A stretch of DNA of 64,000 nt from Epilithonimonas lactis (GTDB lineage: Bacteria; Bacteroidota; Bacteroidia; Flavobacteriales; Weeksellaceae). Location: NCBI RefSeq assembly GCF_900110605.1, contig NZ_FOFI01000003.1:124001-188000 (forward strand), in the 5' to 3' direction. Of the stretch, positions 1-7,776 are shown one piece after another. A program made the translations under genes and the position numbers. The notes beneath the pieces are model-generated. The model was not told the origin of the DNA, ran no database searches, and saw nothing but the letters and a program-made list of their open reading frames with translations. Each line of letters begins with the position of its first letter. Position 1 is the stretch's first letter.

Positions 1-460
1 TCTTACCAGATTTCAGGAATTTTTTAGCTTTATCTACCGCTTTCCCAATGGCTTCCAGATCTTTCAATTGAAGTTCGATATCGATGATCTCTTTATCTCT
101 GATCGGATCCACAGAACCTTCCACGTGGATGATATTCCCATTATCGAAACATCTTAGCACATGAATGATCGCTTCACACTCTCGGATGTTTGCCAAGAAC
201 TGATTTCCCAATCCTTCACCTTTGCTCGCACCTTTTACCAATCCGGCAATGTCCACGATCTCTACGACTGCAGGCAAAACGCGCTCTGGATTGACGATCT
301 TTTCTAATTCAAAAAGTCTAACATCCGGAACAGAAACAGTTCCAAGATTTGGTTCTATGGTACAAAACGGATAGTTTGCAGATTGCGCTTTGGCGTTGCT
401 AAGACAATTAAAAAGGGTTGATTTTCCTACATTCGGAAGACCTACGATTCCACATTTCAT
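1..460 (-). CDS. ychF: YchF/OLA1-type ATPase, 3' part cut off by window edge
   Basis: This is the N-terminal 153 residues of the YchF (OLA1) P-loop protein, a ribosome-associated, redox-sensitive ATPase of the Obg-related GTPase class. The start is the ATG at 460, giving [15 protein letters not shown] with the G1 loop GLPNVGKS. The G3-type region is [21 protein letters not shown], as expected for the Obg/YchF class, where the residue after DxAG is hydrophobic. The rest of the gene, including the TGS domain, lies outside the window. A TATATTTG hexamer-like -7 box (592-599, minus strand) lies about 130 bases upstream, without a convincing TTG partner. Identity is very secure from the N-terminus alone. 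Confidence 0.95.
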   Translation of the reverse strand, partial: MKCGIVGLPNVGKSTLFNCLSNAKAQSANYPFCTIEPNLGTVSVPDVRLFELEKIVNPERVLPAVVEIVDIAGLVKGASKGEGLGNQFLANIRECEAIIHVLRCFDNGNIIHVEGSVDPIRDKEIIDIELQLKDLEAIGKAVDKAKKFLKSGK

Positions 461-663
461 AACGAAATTTTTATTTATTTGTTTGAGTTATGCAACCTTT
501 CGGTTTCATAATTTTCTGTTCAATGTTGATGGTTTAATATTCTGAGTTTAAACCTTGAATTCTAAACTTTGAACATTAAATTTTAAGTGTGCAAATATAC
601 TGATTTTTGCGTTTGAATTTTCTACTTTTACAATCTTAATTAAGATCAGGAAACAAACTCAAA

Positions 664-960
664 ATGGCCAGGAAAAAACGCGAATATCTATCTTCGGAAT
701 TAGTGAATTCTTTCGCCAGAATCTATGGTTTTGAAGATAAATTGAAAGCTTTTGAGGTCAAGGATTTTCTTGAGGATTATCTTTCCAGTGATCTTTACGC
801 CGAGATCGTGAGCGTGAATCTGAAAGAACAGGTCTTGATCATCAGAATAAAATCGCCACTTTTGAAGAACGATTTCCGATTGAGAAAAACTTTTTTTCTG
901 AAAAAGTTTCGTGAAGTTTTGAAGGACGATTCTCTGATCAATGATTTGTTGATCCTGTAG
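664..960 (+). CDS. Small DUF721-like (DciA-like) protein
   Basis: The 98-residue protein is basic at its N-terminus (MARKKREYLS). It has the general shape of the DUF721/DciA family: an amphipathic N-terminal half, then a beta-rich stretch ending VLIIRIKSPLLKNDFRLRK, like the family pattern in which a short strand is followed by a 'S..L+NE+' helix. DciA proteins load the replicative helicase in many bacteria, but Bacteroidetes DUF721 proteins are short and their role is not settled. The gene is divergent from ychF. Its last 23 bases overlap the 3' end of the convergent COG4389 gene. The family call is by pattern only; a plain hypothetical protein remains possible. Confidence 0.55.
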   Translation: MARKKREYLSSELVNSFARIYGFEDKLKAFEVKDFLEDYLSSDLYAEIVSVNLKEQVLIIRIKSPLLKNDFRLRKTFFLKKFREVLKDDSLINDLLIL

Positions 961-2965
961 TGATCTCATCGATCATCCGCTTGCTTCTCTCGTCCAATCT
1001 GGATTTTATCGGGAAGAAAAATCGGAACGGATTTCGCACAAAATATCGGAAGATCTCACTGAATATTTCCCGCGCCTCGCTCATCTCCACTTTTCTGGAA
1101 CGGAATGCCAACAACATAGACAATCCAAAACTAACGGCAAAGTTGAAAAAACCGATCACGAAAACCGTGATGAATGAGATCCAAAATGCGTAGGAAGTGA
1201 TCACAAAATCTTTACCATATAGTCCAAGTGCAAAGTTACCAGCTGCAAACGTAATATGCCTAATATCGAGATCCAATCCCAAGAAAAGTCCTATAGGCGC
1301 AGTGGCACCAAGAAAAACACCGAACCAGAAATTGGAAACGATCCCAGCCCAATTGTTGGAATAATAGACCGACAAACGCTTTGCGATCCGCTGCCCAAAG
1401 AAATAATTGATAAAAGGATTTTTTGCAATCCGCTTAGGAATCTGGAAGAAGACCGCATTGTTACTGATATTCCCTGAAATGACACCCGAAATAAATAGAA
1501 AAACCCCAGCAATACAAGCATGCAAAATAGCTTTGGATTGAAATGGATCCAGATCATAAAGCAATCTACTCGACTTATCAAAAGCAAAATTCTGTTTGAA
1601 AAGAATCTCCAGGCCGTAAATAATGATCAAGGAAACTGGAAAAGACATCAACACATTGCCTACAAATGCAATAAATTGAGATCTGAACAATTGGGAAACA
1701 ACATGCGCAAACTCAATGTAGGTATTCCTGCTATTACCATCGGACAACACCTTTGCCATCGTAGCTGCAGTCATCGCCGGCTGTTTTGTAGCCAAAGTGA
1801 AATGCATCAAATAGATCATGACAAAACCCATGGCATAATTCATAGAATAGAGAAAAGCGTGGGCAAAATCACTGGCAGGAATGTAACTGTAAAGCATCTT
1901 CAAAACACAAAGCGCTCCAACGATGACGCCGCCGCCAGATGCTTTCCAAAACATTTTCATGTAGGCTCTAAGCGTGGAAGTAATATAATGAGTTCCTGTT
2001 TCTGCAGTGTGATTGGTGATCAGATGCGACATCAATCTTGTACTGTCCGAAACCAAATCGCGAAGATTGTTCTTATGCGATTTATACTTTAGAATATTAA
2101 AAAATAACTGCTTGGAATTGATCAAATAATCCCGGTCATCATCTATCACAAATAATTTGATAATGTCGGACATTCTATTCAGCTGTTGTCTAATCTTCAA
2201 CAGTGCCTGATTGGTCTTGCTGGAAATCCCATATTTTGCAGAATTCTTGAATGCAATATTTACGAACTCCAGACATTGATCCATGTAGATCTTGGTCTGT
2301 TTGTAAACCTCATCTGTTGAAGTGAACTTGAAATCCGAATTTTGGTTGAAGTCGGCATTGATGACATCCAATTCATTTTGCAGAGCCAGAAAAGGATTGT
2401 CAAAATTACGATATTCTGGTGCCATCTTCATGACATCGACATCCAAAGCATTTCCGATAACTCGCCAAGCCAGGATATTAAGCGAAAATAAAAGTTCTTT
2501 CTTAACATGGGGATTGCTGATAAATCTATCGATCTTCAACAACTGAAAGAGTTCATCCAACTTATCCTCCGGCGAATTCTGGAAAAACTGAAGGTCCTTT
2601 TTCGGTGTTACCAAAACATTGTCCACCAAATACCAAATGGTGTTTTCGTTTTCTATTGGCGGTAAAACCTTGTTAAGAACTCTTTTTTTAAACTCAGGAT
2701 AGAAAGCATTTTCGGATAAGATATCCGCTTCCGTCAATGACAGATTGAATGGCTTATCCTGAAAAATATTATGGATGTAAAAAGTCAGATTATCCTTTAT
2801 GGTATCATTATCTTTGAGATACGCTGTGAAAACACCTAAGTCTTCTCGCTTGAGGCTTGTGATAATTTCGGATAAAGGCTGCAAAGACAAAGTCTCATTT
2901 CTTTCGCTGAAATAATTCTTTAAAATAGTACTGAAACTGTCTTTTCTAATTAATCTAATTGGCAT
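938..2965 (-). CDS. COG4389 membrane protein (family misnamed 'site-specific recombinase')
   Basis: This 675-residue protein matches the length and build of COG4389 (Pfam SpecificRecomb, 'Gcr'). A soluble helical N-terminal half of about 330 residues precedes a C-terminal half with several hydrophobic segments, for example GGGVIVGALCVLKMLYSYIP near residue 345 and YAMGFVMIYLMHF near 385. The family name comes from one early report. Nothing here looks like a tyrosine or serine recombinase, and a membrane role is more likely. It starts 16 bases after the mtgA stop on the same strand, so the two are probably co-transcribed. Its 3' end overlaps the convergent gene ending at 960. Family assignment is good; function is unknown. 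Confidence 0.75.
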   Translation of the reverse strand: MPIRLIRKDSFSTILKNYFSERNETLSLQPLSEIITSLKREDLGVFTAYLKDNDTIKDNLTFYIHNIFQDKPFNLSLTEADILSENAFYPEFKKRVLNKVLPPIENENTIWYLVDNVLVTPKKDLQFFQNSPEDKLDELFQLLKIDRFISNPHVKKELLFSLNILAWRVIGNALDVDVMKMAPEYRNFDNPFLALQNELDVINADFNQNSDFKFTSTDEVYKQTKIYMDQCLEFVNIAFKNSAKYGISSKTNQALLKIRQQLNRMSDIIKLFVIDDDRDYLINSKQLFFNILKYKSHKNNLRDLVSDSTRLMSHLITNHTAETGTHYITSTLRAYMKMFWKASGGGVIVGALCVLKMLYSYIPASDFAHAFLYSMNYAMGFVMIYLMHFTLATKQPAMTAATMAKVLSDGNSRNTYIEFAHVVSQLFRSQFIAFVGNVLMSFPVSLIIIYGLEILFKQNFAFDKSSRLLYDLDPFQSKAILHACIAGVFLFISGVISGNISNNAVFFQIPKRIAKNPFINYFFGQRIAKRLSVYYSNNWAGIVSNFWFGVFLGATAPIGLFLGLDLDIRHITFAAGNFALGLYGKDFVITSYAFWISFITVFVIGFFNFAVSFGLSMLLAFRSRKVEMSEAREIFSEIFRYFVRNPFRFFFPIKSRLDERSKRMIDEITTGSTNH

Positions 2966-2981
2966 CTTAGCACAAAAGTAA

Positions 2982-3629
2982 TCATTTCAGAACAATGTTA
3001 TTCATCTGTCTCATGATCCACTTATGTTTTTTGTTGAGATACGCACTTGGATTTTTAGGATCATATTTCTTGGGATTTGGTAAAACTGCTGCAATCCAAG
3101 CCGCTTCACTTTTAGTCAGATCTTTTGCTGGTTTGTTGTAGTAATATTGAGCAGCCGCTTCCACACCAAACACGCCTTGACCCATTTCTATGACATTCAG
3201 ATATCTCTCAAGAATAATATCTTTTCCCCAAATCTTTTCGATGATGAAGGTGTAGATCGCTTCCAAGCCTTTTCGCAACCAACTCCTACCTTGCCAAAGG
3301 AAAACATTTTTTGCAGTCTGCTGAGAAACCGTACTTCCGCCACGCACGACTTTGCCCTTCTTATCATTCTTTTGCATCGCCTTTTCTATGGCTTTGTAAT
3401 CAAAACCGTTGTGGTTGAAAAATGCTTGATCTTCGGATGCCAGTACCGCTTTTTTGATGTTGGTTCCCATATCATCATAGGCAATATAATCCCGTTGCAT
3501 TTTCCCGTACTTGAAGACACTTCCCAACTGTGTCCATGTAACAGGCGGATTGAAAAATATACCAAAGATCACGAAAAGTATATTGGCTATAATAAGGATA
3601 AAGACCAGTTTTTTGATAAGCTTCCACAT
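2982..3629 (-). CDS. mtgA: Monofunctional peptidoglycan transglycosylase
   Basis: The 215-residue protein polymerises lipid II into glycan strands at the outer face of the inner membrane. An N-terminal signal anchor (LVFILIIANILFVIFGIFF) is followed by a GT51 domain. The family motifs are visible in order: SEDQAFFNHNGFD with the catalytic Glu, RGGSTVSQQTAKN, IIEKIWGKDIILERYLN, and GVEAAAQYYYNKPAKDL. There is no transpeptidase domain and the length is typical of MtgA, so this is the monofunctional form. The COG4389 gene follows after 16 bases. The region upstream (3630-3760) is AT-rich and shows no clear promoter. Confidence 0.95.
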   Translation of the reverse strand: MWKLIKKLVFILIIANILFVIFGIFFNPPVTWTQLGSVFKYGKMQRDYIAYDDMGTNIKKAVLASEDQAFFNHNGFDYKAIEKAMQKNDKKGKVVRGGSTVSQQTAKNVFLWQGRSWLRKGLEAIYTFIIEKIWGKDIILERYLNVIEMGQGVFGVEAAAQYYYNKPAKDLTKSEAAWIAAVLPNPKKYDPKNPSAYLNKKHKWIMRQMNNIVLK

Positions 3630-3758
3630 ACTGCAACAAATTTTCAGCGAAAATAAAACAAAAAAATATTTTATCCGATCAAATCTCTACAAAGAATTTG
3701 AGATCTATTTACATTTAGAAATTGGGAAAATAAATCTTTATAATAAATAATGTCGGTA

Positions 3759-3790
3759 AAGTAACTTCGACAGGATTCAAACCTATAACC
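3759..3790 (-). pseudogene. Decayed tRNA 3' fragment, Pro-like
   Basis: Read on the minus strand, this piece can form a tRNA T-arm: a 5-bp stem ATAGG/CCTGT around the loop TTTGAAT. It aligns by eye with the T-arm and variable-loop side of the two intact tRNA-Pro genes just upstream, matching most positions around caggattc. The loop has T where the almost invariant C56 should be, and no 5' half, anticodon arm or D-arm is present. It lies directly after the terminator of the last tRNA-Arg. The best reading is a decayed third tRNA-Pro unit of the array; an old attachment-site remnant is an alternative. Confidence 0.45.
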
Positions 3791-3799
3791 TTTTAAAAA

Positions 3800-3830
3800 C
3801 AAAAAACCTCACAATAAAAATTGTGAGGTT
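3800..3830 (-). terminator. Terminator after the tRNA array
   Basis: An 11-bp stem (AACCTCACAAT with ATTGTGAGGTT, loop of four bases) is followed on the minus strand by TTTTTTG. It sits four bases beyond the last tRNA-Arg and closes the tRNA transcript. Confidence 0.85.
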
Positions 3831-3834
3831 CTTG

Positions 3835-3908
3835 TGAGCGCGTCAGGATTCGAACCTGAGACCGTCTGCTTAGAAGGCAGATGCTCTATCCAGCTGAGCT
3901 ACGCACCC
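3835..3908 (-). tRNA. tRNA-Arg (UCU), copy 2
   Basis: A 74-base cloverleaf. Acceptor GGGTGCG pairs with CGCGCTC, the anticodon arm is TCTGC/GCAGA around CTTCTAA (anticodon TCT), and the T-arm loop is TTCGAAT. No CCA is encoded, and the discriminator is A. The sequence is identical to the copy at 4105-4178. Confidence 0.97.
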
Positions 3909-3941
3909 ATTTGTAATTTTTTCGAAAATCACTAAAAATTG

Positions 3942-4016
3942 TCGGGGCGGCAGGATTCGAACCTGCGACCTCCTGGTCCCAAACCAGGCGCGATGACCGG
4001 ACTACGCTACGCCCCG
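3942..4016 (-). tRNA. tRNA-Pro (UGG), copy 2
   Basis: A 75-base cloverleaf. Acceptor CGGGGCG pairs with CGCCCCG, and the anticodon arm is CCTGG/CCAGG around TTTGGGA (anticodon TGG). It lies 33 bases upstream of tRNA-Arg copy 2 and is identical to the copy at 4211-4285. Confidence 0.97.
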
Positions 4017-4071
4017 AAAATTAAAAATATTTAATATCACCTAGCGAAATAAATATCTAGCTTTGCGATAT

Positions 4072-4100
4072 AAAAAAAAGAGACCAAGAATGATCTCTCT
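4072..4100 (-). terminator. Weak terminator between the two Pro-Arg units
   Basis: On the minus strand AGAGA...TCTCT forms a short hairpin followed by a run of T (plus-strand a-tract 4072-4079). The stem is only about 5 bp, so partial read-through into the second Pro-Arg unit is likely. No strong promoter was seen between the units. Confidence 0.5.
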
Positions 4101-4104
4101 TTTG

Positions 4105-4178
4105 TGAGCGCGTCAGGATTCGAACCTGAGACCGTCTGCTTAGAAGGCAGATGCTCTATCCAGCTGAGCTACGCACCC
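4105..4178 (-). tRNA. tRNA-Arg (UCU), copy 1
   Basis: The same 74-base sequence and folding as 3835-3908, anticodon TCT. It is the second half of the first Pro-Arg unit of the tandem duplication. Confidence 0.97.
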
Positions 4179-4210
4179 ATTTGTAATTTTTTCGAAAATT
4201 ACTAAAAATG

Positions 4211-4285
4211 TCGGGGCGGCAGGATTCGAACCTGCGACCTCCTGGTCCCAAACCAGGCGCGATGACCGGACTACGCTACGCCCCG
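4211..4285 (-). tRNA. tRNA-Pro (UGG), copy 1
   Basis: The same 75-base sequence as 3942-4016, anticodon TGG. The 32-base spacer to tRNA-Arg is nearly identical to the spacer in the other unit, showing that the whole pair was duplicated. Confidence 0.97.
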
Positions 4286-4306
4286 ATAAGTCATCTTTTT
4301 TAGCTG

Positions 4307-4393
4307 CGGAGAGTAAGGGATTCGAACCCTTGGAACCGTTTCCAGTTCGCTTGTTTAGCAAACAAGTCCTTTCGGCCTCTCAGGCAACTCTCC
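4307..4393 (-). tRNA. tRNA-Ser (GCU)
   Basis: An 87-base class II tRNA. Acceptor GGAGAGT pairs with ACTCTCC, the anticodon loop is TTGCTAA (anticodon GCT), and there is a long variable arm. It is the first gene of the minus-strand tRNA transcript, 21 bases upstream of tRNA-Pro copy 1. Confidence 0.97.
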
Positions 4394-4434
4394 TTGCAGT
4401 TTCAGTGATATATTCTATCCCGTTATTGCGAGTG

Positions 4435-4465
4435 CAAATATAGAAGACTTTTGCGTAACTACCAA
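4435..4465 (-). promoter_or_regulatory. Bacteroidetes-type promoter for the tRNA array
   Basis: On the minus strand TTG (4463-4465) and TATATTTG (4435-4442) are separated by 20 bases. This fits the Bacteroidetes primary sigma consensus TTG-N19/20-TAnnTTTG. It lies about 40 bases upstream of tRNA-Ser, a suitable place for the tRNA transcript start. Confidence 0.75.
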
Positions 4466-4527
4466 AAAATTTTATTTATTTTTTTTCTTATTTTTGACTC
4501 ATTAAATATAACCCAAAACAGACACGA

Positions 4528-5535
4528 ATGCGTAATTCATTATATCTCATAACATTAGGATCATTAATCATTTCCTGCGGATCCCAACAAAAAACTGTAA
4601 AAAGTAAAACTCCGGTAAAATCTACCACGCCAGTTGCAGTTGTTCCTATAAAAAAACCAGAAATCAAACAGGATGAAGGCGACTATTACAAAGTCAATAT
4701 TGCGGATATAACGAAAAATGACAACACGATAAGTTATGGTTCTATAGTAAGCGCCAATCCGGCAGGATACAAAGTGACCAAAACATATTTTCCTTCTGTC
4801 GGGCAGAATTTCCGCCAACGCTATGTAATTTTACATCATACAGTATTAAATGATGAAAAATCAATCTCAACTCTTACACAACAAGCTGTAAGCGCCCATT
4901 ACCTTGTGAATACATTGCCAGATAAAGAAATCTATCAATTGGTGGATGAAAACAAGCGCTCTTACCATGCTGGAATTAGTTTCTGGAGAAAGGACCAACA
5001 ATTAAATGATACTTCCATAGGAATCGAGATCGTGAATATGGGTTACACCGTCGATTCTACAGGTCTGCGGGTTTTCACGCCGTATCCAGAGGAGCAAATC
5101 AAAAAAGTAGCCGCTTTGGTGAAGGATCTTGTCGTTAGATACAACATCCAACCAACCAATGTTCTTGCTCATTCCGACATTGCCCCAACCAGAAAACAAG
5201 ACCCAGGTCCACTTTTCCCTTGGAAGAGACTTTACGACGAATATCAAATCGGGATGTGGTACGACGAAACCGCGAAACAGACTTTCCTAAATCAAATCTT
5301 AACAACCAACGAAATTACTTTACAATATAATAATCCTGAATTTGTTTCCAGAGTTCAACAACAGTTGGCTCAGTTTGGCTACGCATTGAATGTGAATGGC
5401 GTTTGGGACAAAGCTACAAAGCAAACGATTGAAGCTTTCCAATTCCACTTCCGACCAATGAATTACAGTGGGATTATGGATGCGGAGACTTTGGCAATTT
5501 TGCAGGCTTTGATTCAGAAGTATCCGCAGAAGTAA
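4528..5535 (+). CDS. N-acetylmuramoyl-L-alanine amidase lipoprotein with peptidoglycan-binding domain
   Basis: The 335-residue lipoprotein cleaves the bond between MurNAc and the L-Ala of stem peptides. The signal peptide ends at a lipobox LIISC (Cys near residue 17) and is followed by a low-complexity linker. An Amidase_2 (PGRP-like) domain then spans about residues 80-240, with zinc-ligand motifs VILHHTV, SAHYLV and LAHSDIAPTRKQDPG. A C-terminal PG_binding_1 domain (about 265-330) contains NGVWDKATKQTIEAFQ. The architecture matches AmiD-type outer-membrane amidases used in wall recycling. It is the first gene of a short plus-strand run; the GNAT gene begins one base after its stop. Substrate preference cannot be read from the sequence. 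Confidence 0.93.
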   Translation: MRNSLYLITLGSLIISCGSQQKTVKSKTPVKSTTPVAVVPIKKPEIKQDEGDYYKVNIADITKNDNTISYGSIVSANPAGYKVTKTYFPSVGQNFRQRYVILHHTVLNDEKSISTLTQQAVSAHYLVNTLPDKEIYQLVDENKRSYHAGISFWRKDQQLNDTSIGIEIVNMGYTVDSTGLRVFTPYPEEQIKKVAALVKDLVVRYNIQPTNVLAHSDIAPTRKQDPGPLFPWKRLYDEYQIGMWYDETAKQTFLNQILTTNEITLQYNNPEFVSRVQQQLAQFGYALNVNGVWDKATKQTIEAFQFHFRPMNYSGIMDAETLAILQALIQKYPQK

Positions 5536-5536
5536 G

Positions 5537-6082
5537 ATGAATATTATTTTAAAAACTGAAAGATTAAATTTAAGACCGATTTCTGAAAACGACATTGAAA
5601 ATATTTTTGAACTACAATCTTTAGAGCAAACTTCCAAATTCAATACTTCGAAATCCCCGAGTGACATTAATGAAACCAAAATTAATGTTGAGAAATGGAT
5701 TGCGGAAAACAATAAAGAAAATATCAAGCATTTTACATTTGCAATCGAATTGATTGATGAGGAAAAATTCATCGGGTTAATTGGATTGCATTTAGGGAAA
5801 GAACATTATAAGAATGCCGAAGTTTGGTTTCAATTGGATTACAGATTTTGGAACAAAGGTTACGCAACAGAAAGCTTAAGAAAAATTATAGACTTTGGTT
5901 TTGAAACCTTGAAGTTGCACAGAATCGAAGCCGGTTGTGCTGTTGATAATATTGGCTCATTCAGCGTTTTAGAAAAAGTGGGGATGTTGAGGGAAGCACA
6001 CATGAGACAATTATTACCTTTAAAGTCTGGTTGGTCGGATAATTACGGATATGCGATTTTATCAACTGATGAGAGGAAATAA
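5537..6082 (+). CDS. GNAT acetyltransferase, RimJ/RimL type
   Basis: The 181-residue protein has the RimJ/RimL/Acetyltransf_3 layout. It opens with ILKTERLNLRPISENDIENIF, has a central strand FIGLIGLHLG, and then the acetyl-CoA loop region FWNKGYATESLRKIIDFGF and the HRIEAGCAVDNIGSFSVLEKVGM motif typical of the family. It transfers an acetyl group from acetyl-CoA to an amine, probably a protein N-terminus or small molecule. The start codon lies one base after the amidase stop, so the two are likely translated from one message. The substrate is unknown. Confidence 0.9.
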   Translation: MNIILKTERLNLRPISENDIENIFELQSLEQTSKFNTSKSPSDINETKINVEKWIAENNKENIKHFTFAIELIDEEKFIGLIGLHLGKEHYKNAEVWFQLDYRFWNKGYATESLRKIIDFGFETLKLHRIEAGCAVDNIGSFSVLEKVGMLREAHMRQLLPLKSGWSDNYGYAILSTDERK

Positions 6083-6112
6083 ATACTGTGAAATTTAAAA
6101 ACTAATAACAAA

Positions 6113-6778
6113 ATGAATTTTCTGAAAAAATTATTTACCTCACAAAAAGAACTGAATTTAGAATTTTATCAATGCGAAAATGGATTACATAAGCTAGGAG
6201 GGAAATTCCCATCTAACTTTATAATTCCAAAAAATGATTTCCTAAGTGGGTTTCAATATGTAGGTTTTATAAATAAAGGCGATAATTATTTTGATTGGAT
6301 TCCTTTCGACATTCATCTTATTTGTCCTATTTATTTGGATATAGAAAATGTATTTTTAGATTATTCAAATCCTTTTGCTCCGATAATTATTGAGCCTAAA
6401 AACACAAGCGAAATAACTTCGGCTTTTGATGACTTAGAAAAAAATTCTATAGTTGAATTTCAAGAAACAAAACTCTCAATTCGAGAATTCGAAGGAATTA
6501 CAGATGATAATGAATTTGATATATTAGGGGTTGCTGGAAAAGCAAATTTCTTACAACACGAAGACATTCCTATTTGTCCTAAAAGTGGAAAGAAAATGAG
6601 ATTCCTATGTCAATTTTTAACTTTTAATAATATTGCAACCGAATTCACAAATGTAGAATGTGAGGATAAATATATGCAACAATATTTTGAACATATGAAT
6701 TTCTGGTGCGATGGAAGTCTATATGTTTTTATTGAACCAGAAAGCAAAACTTTATGTTATTACATTCAAAATACTTAA
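6113..6778 (+). CDS. Hypothetical protein, possibly DUF1963 (YwqG)-like
   Basis: The 221-residue protein has no signal peptide or membrane segment. The C-terminal third has CPKSGKKMRFLCQF followed by LYVFIEPESKTLCYYIQ. This resembles the closing part of DUF1963/YwqG proteins, where a zinc-knuckle-like C-P-x-C piece precedes a strand for food-like quality statements on text-book 'GDGG' loops; here only one Cys of that pair is present, so the match is weak. The gene is clearly poorer in GC than its neighbours. It follows the GNAT gene by 30 bases and is closed by a terminator shared with prmA. Function is not recognised. Confidence 0.6.
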   Translation: MNFLKKLFTSQKELNLEFYQCENGLHKLGGKFPSNFIIPKNDFLSGFQYVGFINKGDNYFDWIPFDIHLICPIYLDIENVFLDYSNPFAPIIIEPKNTSEITSAFDDLEKNSIVEFQETKLSIREFEGITDDNEFDILGVAGKANFLQHEDIPICPKSGKKMRFLCQFLTFNNIATEFTNVECEDKYMQQYFEHMNFWCDGSLYVFIEPESKTLCYYIQNT

Positions 6779-6784
6779 AAATAA

Positions 6785-6820
6785 AAAGCCTCAGAAATTA
6801 AATCCTGAGGCTTTGTTTTT
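6785..6820. terminator. Bidirectional terminator
   Basis: The stem AAAGCCTCAG/CTGAGGCTTT (6785-6814) is flanked by T-rich DNA on the plus strand and by the complementary A-run upstream. It serves the gene ending at 6778 and, on the minus strand, prmA. Confidence 0.85.
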
Positions 6821-7646
6821 ATTTACTCAACAACAAAGAAACCCACTCTTCTCTCTGGATTTTCTTTTCAAGCTTCAGATTTTGTTCTGTGCAAACTTCC
6901 AGAATATCTTCCACATCGAAGAAGCAAAGTCCGGACAACAGTAGTTTTCCGCCATCTTCCAAAACGGAAACATAAGTCGGGATATCGGAAATCAAAATAT
7001 TTCTGTTGATGTTTGCCAGGATGATTTCGAATTTTTCTTTGCCAAGATTGTCAGCCGTTCCCAGCTCGATATCCAATTCTACATTATTTCGCACTGCATT
7101 TTCTTTGGAATTCTCTACAGACCATTCGTCGATGTCGATGGCAACGGTTCTCCCCGCTCCTTTTTGTTTGGCGAAAATAGCCAACACCGAGGTTCCGCAA
7201 CCCATATCAAGCACTTTTTTGTCCGCCAAATCCATATCCAACATTTGCTGAATCATCAGGTGCGTCGTAGGATGATGCCCAGTTCCAAATGACATTTTTG
7301 GCTGAATCACAATCTCGTGCATATTCGGGTCGGAGTCGTGAAATTCGGCTCTGATAAGGACTTTATCTTCCACATTGATGGGTGAGAAATTCTTTTCCCA
7401 TTCTTCGTTCCAATTGATGTTCGGCATTTCTTCGTAGGTGTATGAGATCTCGACATCATCATTTTGAAGGAGATAGATATTTTTCAACTCTTCTTCTTTG
7501 AAAAGGTCTTTTTGAATATAGCCCAGGATGCCGTCATACTCTTCTGTGAAGCTGTCAAAACCGATTTCTATCAGTTCTGCCATCAATATTTCGTTCCAGG
7601 GTTGTAGAGGTTTTATTTTAAAATTGAATTCAAGGTAAACTGCCAT
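6819..7646 (-). CDS. prmA: Ribosomal protein L11 methyltransferase
   Basis: The 275-residue SAM-dependent enzyme methylates lysines of ribosomal protein L11. The N-terminal part (1-110) is the L11-recognition region, ending EEWEKNFSP. The catalytic part shows PKMSFGTGHHPTTHLM, the SAM-binding VLDMGCGTSVLAIFAKQKG, and the active-site-type strand ILANINRNIL. Length is normal for Bacteroidetes PrmA. A TAAATTTG -7 box (7661-7668, minus) sits 15 bases upstream of the ATG. The gene ends in the terminator it shares with the convergent hypothetical gene. Confidence 0.96.
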   Translation of the reverse strand: MAVYLEFNFKIKPLQPWNEILMAELIEIGFDSFTEEYDGILGYIQKDLFKEEELKNIYLLQNDDVEISYTYEEMPNINWNEEWEKNFSPINVEDKVLIRAEFHDSDPNMHEIVIQPKMSFGTGHHPTTHLMIQQMLDMDLADKKVLDMGCGTSVLAIFAKQKGAGRTVAIDIDEWSVENSKENAVRNNVELDIELGTADNLGKEKFEIILANINRNILISDIPTYVSVLEDGGKLLLSGLCFFDVEDILEVCTEQNLKLEKKIQREEWVSLLLSK

Positions 7647-7660
7647 TGTTTAATTTTTTG

Positions 7661-7668
7661 CAAATTTA
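7661..7668 (-). promoter_or_regulatory. -7 box upstream of prmA
   Basis: TAAATTTG on the minus strand matches TAnnTTTG and lies 15 bases before the prmA start. No TTG is found at the usual distance, so this is a half-supported promoter. Confidence 0.4.
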
Positions 7669-7670
7669 GG

Positions 7671-7776
7671 TTAAAACCACAAAGTCACGAAGTTTTTCAC
7701 AAAGAACACAAAGAATTTTTACGTTTAGAAAACTTGTGAACCTTGTGCAGAACCTTTGTGTCTTTGTGGTTAAAAA
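7671..7776. repeat. CACAAAG-type intergenic inverted repeat, copy 1
   Basis: The gap between the TonB receptor and prmA is bounded by TTAAAACCACAAAG and its reverse complement CTTTGTGGTTAAAA. Several further CACAAAG/CTTTGTG motifs lie between, so the whole gap can fold on itself. A second copy with the same ends is at 14803-14937. Confidence 0.75.

Noticed and set aside
938-2965. The COG4389 gene as a true site-specific recombinase or mobile element
   Set aside because: It has several membrane segments, no catalytic recombinase motif, no att-like repeats and no mobile neighbours.
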